A DNA stretch of 64,000 nt from Pseudazoarcus sp963975885. GTDB lineage: Bacteria > Pseudomonadota > Gammaproteobacteria > Burkholderiales > Rhodocyclaceae. Below the pieces are notes generated by a model, which worked only from the letters and a program-made list of their open reading frames with translations, was not told where the DNA came from and did no database searches. The stretch lies in assembly GCA_963975885.1 (NCBI GenBank), contig CAXBIS010000001.1:248001-312000 (forward strand), written 5' to 3'. A program made the translations under genes and the position numbers. This document shows positions 36,147 through 44,350 of this stretch, in pieces (positions within the stretch are counted from its first letter, which is position 1; each line of letters starts with the position of its first letter).

Positions 36147-37877
36147 ATGAGTGCAAACCCCCGCTACGATAGCGACCCATCGAACCGTCGCATGCGCCTG
36201 GGCGAGATTCTGGTGCGCTCCCAGAAGCTTAGCCAGCGCGATCTCGACCAGGCGCTGCAGGCGCAGGCCCAGATGGGTGACCTGTTCGGCCGCGTGCTGG
36301 TGCGCCTCGGCCTGCTGTCCGAGACCGATGTCGCGCGTGCACTGTCCGAGCAGCTGGACATCGAACTGGTGCCCGCGTCCGCGTTTCCCGAGGAGCCGGT
36401 CGATCTGCCGCAGTTGCAGCCGGACTACCTGCTCACGCATGCGATCCTGCCGCTGTCGGTCGTGGACGGGCGACTGCGTGTCGCCATGGCCGTGCCGCAG
36501 GATCGGTTCCTGAACAAGGCGCTGACCTTGACCACGGGTTTCGAGGTGGAGCCGGTGCTGGCGCTGGAGAGCGAACTGCATTCGGCCCTGGAGCGCTTGT
36601 ACGTCGAAGAGGAAGTCGACGACGAAGAGGAGGAAGGCTTCGCCGGCGGCGTGCTTGGCGGTGACAGCGAATTCGTCGAACACCTCAAGGATCTGGCCTC
36701 CGAGGCACCGGTGATCCGCATGGTCAACCAGATCGTCTCGCGCGTGATCGATCTGCGTGCCTCGGACATCCACATCGAGCCCTTCGAAGACGGGCTGCAC
36801 GTGCGCTATCGCGTCGACGGCGTGCTGCAGGATGCCGAGCGAGCGGATGTCGCACTTGCTCCGGCCGTGACCTCGCGCATCAAGCTGATGGCGCACCTGA
36901 ACATCGCCGAACGTCGGATGCCGCAGGACGGCCGCATCAAGACCCGCGTCAAGGGCCACGAGCTGGATCTGCGCGTGTCCACGCTGCCGACCGTGCACGG
37001 CGAGAGTGTCGTGATGCGTGTGCTCGATCGCGCCAGCATCAAGCTCGACCTCGCGACCATGGGGTTCGAGGCCGATACGCTGGAACGCTACCGCAAGCTC
37101 ATCGATCGTCCGCACGGCATTCTGCTGATGACCGGCCCCACCGGTTCGGGCAAGACGACCACGCTGTATGCATCGCTCGCCAAGCTCGATTCCGAGGCGC
37201 TCAAAATCCTCACCGTCGAGGATCCGGTCGAATACCAGTTGCAGGGCGTCAACCAGGTGCAGGTGCAGACGCAGATCGGCATGAGCTTCGCACACGCGCT
37301 GCGCTCCATCCTGCGTCAGGACCCGGACATCATCATGATCGGCGAGATGCGCGACTCCGAGACTGCACAGATCGCCGTGCAGGCCGCGCTCACCGGTCAC
37401 CTCGTGCTGTCCACCCTGCACACCAACACCGCGGTCGGGGCGGTCATCCGGCTCGAGGACATGGGGGTGGAGCGCTACCTGATCACGTCTTCGGTCAATG
37501 GCGTGCTCTCTCAGCGTCTGGTGCGTTCGCTGTGTCCGGCGTGCAAGCGGCCCGAGGAAATGACCGATGCGGCCATCGAACGCAGCGGGCTCGCGCGCTT
37601 CCTGCCCGAAGGCAGCCGCACCGTGCAGGTCGCCACCGGTTGCCCGGAATGCAAGCAAACCGGTTACCGCGGGCGCAGCGCCATCCACGAACTGTTCGTG
37701 ATGGACGATGCGGCGCACGAAGCCATTCTCGCCGGGGCCGACGCGACCAGGCTGCACCAGATCGCGCGTCGCAGCGGCATGCTCACGCTCTACGAGGACG
37801 GACTGCGCAAGGTCGCCGCCGGCACCACCTCGCTCGAGGAAGTGCTGCGCGTCACGCAGGACCAGATCGATGCCTGA
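36147..37877 (+). CDS. gspE: Type II secretion ATPase GspE
   Basis: 576 residues. The N-terminal domain (RLGEILVRSQKLSQRDLDQAL) binds GspL, and the ATPase carries Walker A GPTGSGKT (330-337), an Asp box and GEMRDSETAQIAVQAALTGHLVLSTLHTN. The zinc tetracysteine module is Cys463/Cys466 and Cys499/Cys502. It powers pseudopilus assembly at the inner membrane. It is the first gene of an eleven-gene operon whose order E-F-G-H-I-J-K-L-M-N-D matches Xanthomonas xps. Confidence 0.97.
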   Translation: MSANPRYDSDPSNRRMRLGEILVRSQKLSQRDLDQALQAQAQMGDLFGRVLVRLGLLSETDVARALSEQLDIELVPASAFPEEPVDLPQLQPDYLLTHAILPLSVVDGRLRVAMAVPQDRFLNKALTLTTGFEVEPVLALESELHSALERLYVEEEVDDEEEEGFAGGVLGGDSEFVEHLKDLASEAPVIRMVNQIVSRVIDLRASDIHIEPFEDGLHVRYRVDGVLQDAERADVALAPAVTSRIKLMAHLNIAERRMPQDGRIKTRVKGHELDLRVSTLPTVHGESVVMRVLDRASIKLDLATMGFEADTLERYRKLIDRPHGILLMTGPTGSGKTTTLYASLAKLDSEALKILTVEDPVEYQLQGVNQVQVQTQIGMSFAHALRSILRQDPDIIMIGEMRDSETAQIAVQAALTGHLVLSTLHTNTAVGAVIRLEDMGVERYLITSSVNGVLSQRLVRSLCPACKRPEEMTDAAIERSGLARFLPEGSRTVQVATGCPECKQTGYRGRSAIHELFVMDDAAHEAILAGADATRLHQIARRSGMLTLYEDGLRKVAAGTTSLEEVLRVTQDQIDA

Positions 37878-39114
37878 ATTCGCCTACCGTGCAGCCAATG
37901 GCGCAGGCGCCATGGTCGATGGTCGCATCGCGGCTTCGGGGCGCGATGCCGCGCTGCGCAGCCTGCGCGCGCAGGGCCTCACACCCCTGAAGCTGGATGA
38001 GGCGGTCGCGGCGGCGACACCCGCCGCGCGTCCGGGCGGCGCAGCGTTGCCGAAGCGGCGCCTGTTCGAGCGCGATCGTGGGCCCGGTCATGCCGAGGTC
38101 CACAGCTTCACTTCCGAAATGGCGATCATGCTGCGCGCAGGCCTGCCGCTGGACCGCGCGCTGCGCGTACTCATCGGCATGAGCGCCAAACCGTCGTTCA
38201 AGGCCTTGCTCGAGGACGTGTTCAAGTCGGTCAAGGCCGGCAAGGGCCTGTCGCAGGCGCTCGCACCCCATCAGGATCTGTTTGGCGAGTTCTACGTCAA
38301 CATGGTGCGTTCCGGCGAGGCGGGCGGACAGCTCGCGGAAGTGCTCTCGCGCCTCGCGGAGCACCTCGAGCGCGTCAAGCAGATGCGCGAGAGCGTGATC
38401 TCCGCACTGATCTACCCGGCCATTCTGGTTGTTGTGGCGGCGCTGTCGGTATTCCTGATGCTCGGCTTCGTCGTGCCGCAGTTCGAGGCGCTGTTCGAGG
38501 ATATGGGAGAGGCGCTGCCGCTGCCCACACGCATCATCGTCGCGGCCGGTCACTTCGTCACCGGCTGGTGGCCGGTCATCGTCGTCGGCACCGTCGCTCT
38601 GGGCTGGATGTTGCGCGTCTGGCTCGCCAGTCCGGCCGGTCGCGCCTGGCGCGATCAGCGTCTCATCGGCCTGCCGGTGTTCGGCGCCATCGTGCGCAAG
38701 TACGAGATCACGCGTTTCGCGCGCAGTCTCGGCACGCTGCTCGCCAGCGGTGTACCCATCGTGATGGCCATCCGCATCGCCACCGAGACCATCAGCAACC
38801 GCGGCCTGCGCGATTCGATCCGCGACGTGCCGGCCTCGATCAAGCAGGGCGGGCGGCTGGCGGACGCGCTCGAGCGCGCCGGGCTGTTCTCGGCGCTGGG
38901 GCTCAACATGGTGCGCCTGGGCGAAGAAACCGGACGCCTGGATGCGATGCTGCTGGAGCTCGCGCGCGTCTATGACGGCGAGGTACAGGCTGCGGTCAAG
39001 CGTGCGTTGACACTGCTCGAGCCGCTGCTGATCATCGTGCTCGGCGTCGCCATCGCGGGAATCATCGTGTCGATCCTGATGGGAATCCTGTCGGTCAACG
39101 ATCTCGCCATATGA
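37870..39114 (+). CDS. gspF: Type II secretion inner-membrane platform protein GspF
   Basis: 414 residues from ATG 37870, overlapping gspE by eight bases. Two repeated cytoplasmic domains (VHSFTSEMAIMLRAGLPLDRAL, and ITRFARSLGTLLASGVPIVMA) alternate with three membrane helices, ending in VLGVAIAGIIVSILMGILSVNDLAI as is usual. It is the platform for the GspE ATPase. Confidence 0.96.
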   Translation: MPEFAYRAANGAGAMVDGRIAASGRDAALRSLRAQGLTPLKLDEAVAAATPAARPGGAALPKRRLFERDRGPGHAEVHSFTSEMAIMLRAGLPLDRALRVLIGMSAKPSFKALLEDVFKSVKAGKGLSQALAPHQDLFGEFYVNMVRSGEAGGQLAEVLSRLAEHLERVKQMRESVISALIYPAILVVVAALSVFLMLGFVVPQFEALFEDMGEALPLPTRIIVAAGHFVTGWWPVIVVGTVALGWMLRVWLASPAGRAWRDQRLIGLPVFGAIVRKYEITRFARSLGTLLASGVPIVMAIRIATETISNRGLRDSIRDVPASIKQGGRLADALERAGLFSALGLNMVRLGEETGRLDAMLLELARVYDGEVQAAVKRALTLLEPLLIIVLGVAIAGIIVSILMGILSVNDLAI

Positions 39115-39189
39115 CGGCAATGCTCGCCGGGCGACACAGTTCGATACATCCGGTCGGGGCTCGCGCGATGCAAGGTTTGCGGCGAACCC

Positions 39190-39195
39190 TATAAT
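39190..39195 (+). promoter_or_regulatory. -10 element ahead of gspG
   Basis: A perfect TATAAT lies 50 bases upstream of the gspG start in a 130-base gap, the largest inside the operon. It suggests extra transcription of the major pseudopilin. There is no clear -35. Confidence 0.5.
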
Positions 39196-39244
39196 GTCTG
39201 GCTGGTGGTCCGTCCGCCCCGCGCATTTTTGTGAAAGAGGCACC

Positions 39245-39670
39245 ATGAACCTTCGTCCAAATCGTCGCCGCAGTATTGGCTTCACTCTCGTGGAACTGCT
39301 CGTCGTGCTCGCCATCCTGGGCCTGCTCGCCGGCCTCGTCGGCCCGCGCGTGCTCAGCCAGCTCGATGGCGCCAAGAGCAAGACCGCAGTCGTCCAGATC
39401 AAGGATCTCGAGCAGGCTGTCGAGATTTACAAACTTGACGTCGGGCGCTTCCCGACCTCGGACGAAGGTCTGGATGCGCTGGTCAGCGACCCCGGCGTGA
39501 ACGGCTGGAACGGTCCCTACCTGCGTCGCGGCCTGCCCGATGATCCTTGGGGTAACGCGTTCCGTTACGAGTCTCCGGGGCGCAACGGCGATGTCGACAT
39601 CTACAGCTATGGCGCAGACAACGCTCCGGGCGGTAGTGGCGAAAACGCCGATCTCGGCAACTGGCAGTAA
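39245..39670 (+). CDS. gspG: Major pseudopilin GspG
   Basis: 141 residues from ATG 39245. The prepilin leader ends at Gly before FTLVELLVVLAILGLLAGLV (Phe+1, Glu+5). The C-terminal calcium-loop region DPWGNAFRYESPGRNGDVDIYSYGADN matches GspG. It polymerises into the pseudopilus piston after cleavage by GspO, which is not in this window. Confidence 0.97.
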   Translation: MNLRPNRRRSIGFTLVELLVVLAILGLLAGLVGPRVLSQLDGAKSKTAVVQIKDLEQAVEIYKLDVGRFPTSDEGLDALVSDPGVNGWNGPYLRRGLPDDPWGNAFRYESPGRNGDVDIYSYGADNAPGGSGENADLGNWQ

Positions 39671-39676
39671 GCCGTA

Positions 39677-40150
39677 GTGCGTGTGGAAGGGGTTCCGTCG
39701 CGGAGGCCCTTCGAGGTCGCGGGCTTCACGCTGATCGAGCTCATCGTGGCGCTGGCGATTGCCGGAATTGCGCTCGCGGTGGTGCCGTTCAGCATGTACA
39801 AGCTCTACGAATCCGCTCAGTACCGCACGGCCGTCCGTGACGTGCTGGCCGGCCTCAAGACAGCACGCGGTGAATCGGCGCGCACGGGTGGTCCGGTGCC
39901 GTTCACCGTCGATCTGGAAACGTCGAGCTTCGATATCGCGGGCGAGCGCGAGACCCGCTTGCCCGCGGGGCTGGAGTTCGGCCTCATCGTCGCCGAGCGT
40001 GAATTCGACGGGCAGCGCGGCAGTATCGTGTTCTACCCCGACGGCAGTTCCACCGGGGGCAGTGTCACGGTTCGGCGCGACAACGGAGACGGCGTGCGCC
40101 TGCGCGTCGACTGGTTGCTCGGGCGCGTGACCCAGGAGCCTTTGGAGTGA
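39677..40150 (+). CDS. gspH: Minor pseudopilin GspH
   Basis: 157 residues from GTG 39677. A prepilin-type segment GFTLIELIVALAIAGIALAVV is followed by a beta-rich GspH domain with GSIVFYPDGSSTGGSVTV. It belongs to the pseudopilus. It lies six bases after gspG and overlaps gspI by one base. Confidence 0.92.
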   Translation: MRVEGVPSRRPFEVAGFTLIELIVALAIAGIALAVVPFSMYKLYESAQYRTAVRDVLAGLKTARGESARTGGPVPFTVDLETSSFDIAGERETRLPAGLEFGLIVAEREFDGQRGSIVFYPDGSSTGGSVTVRRDNGDGVRLRVDWLLGRVTQEPLE

Positions 40151-40545
40151 TGCGCGTCACCGGTGTCCGTCGCCGACAGGGCGGATTCTCCATCCTCGAA
40201 GTGCTGATCGCCTTCGTCATCATGGCGATGTCGATGGCCGCGCTTTATCACGCGATCGGTGGCAGTGTGCGCGGCTTCGCCGCGTCCGACGACCGGGTGC
40301 GAGCCGCGTTGGTTGCGGATTCGCTGTTCGAGATGTTCGAATCGCTGCCGGAGCAGGGCGTCGACGTCTCGGGCGAGCAGGGCGAGCGCTACCGCTGGCG
40401 CGTATATAGCGAGCCCTTCGAAGTGCCGTTCGAGTCCCCGCGCTGGCTCTTGCAGCAGCTGCATGTCGAGGTCCGCTGGGGGAGTGGCGAGGATGACCGG
40501 GTCGTCCGCCTGTGGAGTCTTCGGCCCGTGAGGGAAGAGCCATGA
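40150..40545 (+). CDS. gspI: Minor pseudopilin GspI
   Basis: 131 residues from ATG 40150 (a GTG at 40147 is in frame). The prepilin segment GGFSILEVLIAFVIMAMSMAALY is followed by a short globular domain typical of GspI, including YRWRVYSEPFE. It forms the pseudopilus tip with GspJ and GspK. The TGATG overlap with gspH is seen. Confidence 0.9.
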   Translation: MRVTGVRRRQGGFSILEVLIAFVIMAMSMAALYHAIGGSVRGFAASDDRVRAALVADSLFEMFESLPEQGVDVSGEQGERYRWRVYSEPFEVPFESPRWLLQQLHVEVRWGSGEDDRVVRLWSLRPVREEP

Positions 40546-41198
40546 CGCCTCGCTTCCCCGCCGATTCGCGCGGCTTCACGCTGATCGAGGTCGTCGTTGC
40601 GCTCAGTATGCTGTCGATCCTGATGGTTGGCCTGATCGGTGCGCTCGTCACCTTCGGCAATACCGGTTCCCGACTCGAGCAGCGAGCCCTGGAGAGCGAT
40701 GACGTCCGGCTGGTCCATGCCTTCCTGCGCCAGTCGCTTGCGGCCGCCTCTGCGCAGCAGCAGGTTCGCGAGGAGGATCAGGCGCTGACCGTCGGGTTTG
40801 TCGGCGGCGAACAACAGCTCGAATGGGTCGGCCTGATGCCCGCCCGGCATGGTGCCGGCGGGCTGTACAAACTGCGATTGCGGCTCGCGCCCGGCGTCGA
40901 TGACGAGGAGATGTTGATGCTCGACTACCGTCCTTACCTTGGCCAGGAGGATACGGGGGACTGGTCGACCGGGCGTTCGCACGAACTGATCGATGGCCAG
41001 CTCCTGCTCGCCTTCTCGTACATGCGCGCGGGTACGGACGCGTGGCAGTCCTATTGGGACGACCCGGCGGTGCTGCCCGAACTGGTCCGCATGGAACTCG
41101 AGCGCAACGGCGAGCGCTGGCCCGATTTTGCCGTGCGCGTGCTCGCCGCCGAGCCGGGTGTCGATCTTGACCGCAGCGCCGACGAGGGGAGGCGATGA
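40542..41198 (+). CDS. gspJ: Minor pseudopilin GspJ
   Basis: 218 residues from ATG 40542 (four-base overlap with gspI). The prepilin segment GFTLIEVVVALSMLSILMVGLIGAL is followed by a longer globular region with RLEQRALESDDVRLVHAFLR. It is a tip-complex pseudopilin, and its place between gspI and gspK is canonical. Confidence 0.9.
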   Translation: MTPRFPADSRGFTLIEVVVALSMLSILMVGLIGALVTFGNTGSRLEQRALESDDVRLVHAFLRQSLAAASAQQQVREEDQALTVGFVGGEQQLEWVGLMPARHGAGGLYKLRLRLAPGVDDEEMLMLDYRPYLGQEDTGDWSTGRSHELIDGQLLLAFSYMRAGTDAWQSYWDDPAVLPELVRMELERNGERWPDFAVRVLAAEPGVDLDRSADEGRR

Positions 41199-42097
41199 TG
41201 GCGCGCTGCGTGTCTCGTCGCGCTTCCCGTGGCCTGGCGCTGGTCGTCGTGATGTGGATGGTCGCCGCCCTGTCCTTGCTTGCCGCGGGGCTGGCAGGTT
41301 TGTCCCGAGGCGAGATTCGCGTTGCCCAGAATGTCCGCATGGCGTCCGAAGTCGCCGCCCTCGGCGATGCGGCGATCCATATGGTTGCACTGGGGCTTCG
41401 CTCCGGTGCGGACATGCCGCGAGGAAGTTTCGTTCACAGCATGACCTTCGGCGAGCGCGAAGTTTCCGTGAGTGTCGTGCCTGCCGACGGGCTGATCGAT
41501 CTGAACGCCGCTCGCGAGCCTTTGCTGCGCGATCTGTTTGTATACGGTGCGGGCCGCGATGAGGTCGATGCGGAACAGATCGCCCGCAATATCGTGGAGT
41601 GGCGTGGTGTCGGCAGTGACCCGGAGGACACGGATTACGAGGAGGCCGGCATGGCCGGCGGGCCTCGCGGTGAGCGGCTGGAGCATCCCGAGGATCTGCT
41701 GCAGGTGCTCGGGGTGACCTACGACGATTATGCTAAGATCGCCCGCTTGATTACCGTCTCCAGCGAAAGTCCGGCGATCGACCCCTTGTCTGCCCCCGTG
41801 GAAGTCCTGCGAATCGTTGCCGAAGGCAATGACGAAACGGCCGAGATGATTGCCGCTGCGCGCGACGAGGAAGATCCGGTGGTCGATACGACCGGTCTCG
41901 TTCAGGAATACGTCGGTGGTCGAGGCGTCGGGGTATTGCGCGTCGATGCCCGGATTGACTACGACGGGCGCGTGTTTCGCCGTACCCGCTGGATCGACCT
42001 CAATCGACCTTCGGCTCAGGGCAGCCCGTGGCGGACGGTCAGAGTCGAGGCAGTGCGCGGCGCCCGGTCCGGCGCGGAGTTCCACGATGGCATTTGA
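41195..42097 (+). CDS. gspK: Minor pseudopilin GspK
   Basis: 300 residues. A prepilin-like segment (SRGLALVVVMWMVAALSLLAAGLAG) is followed by the large helical GspK domain with VVPADGLIDLNAAREPLLRDLF and the PVEVLRIV region. GspK caps the pseudopilus tip. It overlaps gspJ by four bases and gspL by eleven bases. Confidence 0.9.
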   Translation: MMARCVSRRASRGLALVVVMWMVAALSLLAAGLAGLSRGEIRVAQNVRMASEVAALGDAAIHMVALGLRSGADMPRGSFVHSMTFGEREVSVSVVPADGLIDLNAAREPLLRDLFVYGAGRDEVDAEQIARNIVEWRGVGSDPEDTDYEEAGMAGGPRGERLEHPEDLLQVLGVTYDDYAKIARLITVSSESPAIDPLSAPVEVLRIVAEGNDETAEMIAAARDEEDPVVDTTGLVQEYVGGRGVGVLRVDARIDYDGRVFRRTRWIDLNRPSAQGSPWRTVRVEAVRGARSGAEFHDGI

Positions 42098-43118
42098 AGC
42101 GACGAATCTTCGTTTGTTCGGGCTGGATCTCGGCCGTGTGGGGGCTTCGCTCCGGCTCGGGGTCGAGGGCATGTTGCGGTGGCCCATCTTTGCCTGGTTC
42201 TCGCCCCAGGAGCGCGTACATGTGTTGCGTCCCGATGGGGTTGCCGGCGTCTGCCGCGGCACTTCGCTCGATTTCGTGGAGGCCAGTGGCAGTGCGCGCG
42301 CCACCTTCCGGGCCGCAGTGCTGCCGCCGGAAATCGTGCTCTCGAATGAATGCCGGCTTCCCCAGTTGTCCGAGCGCGACATTGCCGACGCGCTGCTGCT
42401 TCAGCTTCAGACGCTCAGCCCCCTGCCAATCACGGACATCGTCTGGGGCTGGCGTATCGACGCGATCCACGATGATGCGCTCGACATCAGCGTTGCATTT
42501 GCGGCACGCCGCCATGTCGACGCCTACCTCGAACGCATGGGCTTGCACGGCGCGAACGAAGGGCTGGAAGTCTGGGCCGATGTCGGTGGCGGGGCAGTTC
42601 TGCTCCGGGGCTTCGGCGAAGCCGCTCGCCGCGATGCCCTGAAGGCCAGGCGCAGGAAGATCGTCGCACTGTCGCTGCTTGCCCTGACCATGCTCGCCCT
42701 TCTCGCGGTCTCGCATTTCGCCCAGGTGCGATCGCGCGTGTTCGACGCGCAGCAGCAATTTGTCGCGTTGCAGGCGCAGGCCGGCCCCTATGTCGATGCG
42801 CGCGACGCGCTGGTGCGAGCCAACGAACAGGCGGGGGCAATCGACACCGCGCTGGATGCCCGCGTCGACCTGCCCTGGCTCATCGCGACCCTGACCGAAA
42901 TCCTGCCCGACTCGGCCTGGCTGGCGCGCATGGACGTCGAGGGGCGCACGGTCCGTATCCTCGGTCAGGCGGCCGATGCTGCCGGCCTGATGGAAAGCCT
43001 GCGGGTTCGGCCCGAGTTCGCGCAGTTGCGCGCGCTCAGTCCGATTTCGCGTGGTCGCGACAATCTCGACAGCTTCAGTTTCGAGTTCGTCGTGCTCGGG
43101 GAGGGCCTGGCGCAATGA
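42087..43118 (+). CDS. gspL: Type II secretion protein GspL (PilM/PilN-like)
   Basis: 343 residues from ATG 42087. A cytoplasmic actin-like part binds GspE, one membrane helix lies near residues 193-212 (IVALSLLALTMLALLAVSHF), and a periplasmic PilN-like domain ends in LDSFSFEFVVLGEG. It links the ATPase to the platform. The long frame upstream belongs to gspK's shadow. Confidence 0.88.
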   Translation: MAFEATNLRLFGLDLGRVGASLRLGVEGMLRWPIFAWFSPQERVHVLRPDGVAGVCRGTSLDFVEASGSARATFRAAVLPPEIVLSNECRLPQLSERDIADALLLQLQTLSPLPITDIVWGWRIDAIHDDALDISVAFAARRHVDAYLERMGLHGANEGLEVWADVGGGAVLLRGFGEAARRDALKARRRKIVALSLLALTMLALLAVSHFAQVRSRVFDAQQQFVALQAQAGPYVDARDALVRANEQAGAIDTALDARVDLPWLIATLTEILPDSAWLARMDVEGRTVRILGQAADAAGLMESLRVRPEFAQLRALSPISRGRDNLDSFSFEFVVLGEGLAQ

Positions 43119-43672
43119 CGCGTTTTCCCGGCCGTGCGGCGCGCATCGTCGCTGCCCTGATCCTGGGGGGCTTGCTGGTCCTGATCCTGCTGTTCGCCTT
43201 CGAACTGGCGTCGCGCTACCGATGGGCTTCGGACACGCTGGAGATGATCGAGCCACGCTACGCCAGGCTCGCCGGTGTGCAGCGCGCGGGGGATGCCATC
43301 GTGCAGCGCCGGCAGGATGCCAGCGAGGCGCTCGCGCGCTTCGCGCACGCGCCGGATACCGAAGTGCCGAGAATCGGAACCGATCTGCAGCAGAGAATCC
43401 GCCGAATCGCCGAGGAGTACGACGTGCGCGTGTCCGGCAGTCAGATCATGCCCGCACGGGAAGAGGGCGCGCTGATGACCATCAGCATCAATGCGTCGAT
43501 GGACGGAGACGTCGGCGCGATCGCCGAACTGCTCGCGAGTCTGGAGGACGAGCAGCCGCCGGTGCTGGTCGACAAGCTTCTCGTGCAGGCGCCGCGTGCG
43601 CGGCGTCGCGGCGACATTGAAAACCGGGTCAGCGTGCAGTCGACCCTGAGCGTGTTGCGACTGACCCAATGA
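43115..43672 (+). CDS. gspM: Type II secretion protein GspM (PilO-like)
   Basis: 185 residues. One N-terminal helix (IVAALILGGLLVLILLFAFEL) is followed by a short coiled segment and a ferredoxin-like PilO/GspMb domain (MTISINASMDGDVGAIAELLASLE). It works with GspL in the inner membrane. Four-base overlaps join it to gspL and the next gene. Confidence 0.87.
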   Translation: MTRFPGRAARIVAALILGGLLVLILLFAFELASRYRWASDTLEMIEPRYARLAGVQRAGDAIVQRRQDASEALARFAHAPDTEVPRIGTDLQQRIRRIAEEYDVRVSGSQIMPAREEGALMTISINASMDGDVGAIAELLASLEDEQPPVLVDKLLVQAPRARRRGDIENRVSVQSTLSVLRLTQ

Positions 43673-44328
43673 TGCAGTCTCCGGTTCGATTCCTCCTGTT
43701 GCTCATTGGTGCTTGTGCTGCGGGTATCGTTGCGGTGCTCGCTTTCGTGCCGTCCGCCTGGGAGGCACCGCAACCCCAGCTACCCGAGCTGTCGGCCGTA
43801 TCGCTCGCCGCGCTGGCCGAGGACGAGGCCGCAGTCATCGATTTCGAGGAGGTCGCCGCGCGGCCGCTTTTCATCGCGGGGCGTCGTCCGGTGGCCGAGC
43901 CCGCCGCCGTCGCCAAGGCGGAGCCCGAGCCGGAAGCCGACCCCTTTCCCGAGGCGGATCTGGTCGGTATCTTCGGTTCCGGCAGCGACGCGGGCGTCAT
44001 CGTCTCGATGGATGGCAAGGCGGCCCGCGTAGGGGTCGGCGCCGAATGGTCCGGGTGGACGCTGCGTGCAGTCGATGGCGGGGGGGCGTCTGCCACCTTC
44101 GATGCGGCCGATGGTCGGACGCACGAGTTGAAGCTCAAGCGTCAGCCGCAGCTCGGGTCCATGGTGTTCCAGGCGGCCGAGCCCGAAACCGAATCCGAAA
44201 CCGGGGAAGAGGCCGAGAGCGGGGAGGCGCAAGCCGACTCCGCGCGGGAAGACGCCGAAGCGCCCCGGTCGCAACGTACCGCCAACCGCAACCGCAATTC
44301 GCGCGAACCGAGCGCGCGCACGCGATGA
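43669..44328 (+). CDS. gspN: GspC-like inner-membrane linker (XpsN-type GspN)
   Basis: 219 residues. One helix (FLLLLIGACAAGIVAVLAFV) is followed by a Glu/Ala/Pro spacer and a small homology-region-like domain (EADLVGIFGSGSDAGVIVSMDGKAARVGVG), then a charged Glu/Arg tail. In the xps operon the same position holds XpsN, which replaces GspC in contacting the secretin. The gene has no PDZ domain. The symbol follows the xps convention. Confidence 0.75.
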   Translation: MMQSPVRFLLLLIGACAAGIVAVLAFVPSAWEAPQPQLPELSAVSLAALAEDEAAVIDFEEVAARPLFIAGRRPVAEPAAVAKAEPEPEADPFPEADLVGIFGSGSDAGVIVSMDGKAARVGVGAEWSGWTLRAVDGGGASATFDAADGRTHELKLKRQPQLGSMVFQAAEPETESETGEEAESGEAQADSAREDAEAPRSQRTANRNRNSREPSARTR

Positions 44329-44350
44329 GCCAACTTTCAGGAGCCAACAG

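Noticed and set aside
36060..37757. 565-codon open frame opposite gspE
   Set aside because: Shadow of gspE in reverse; no motifs.
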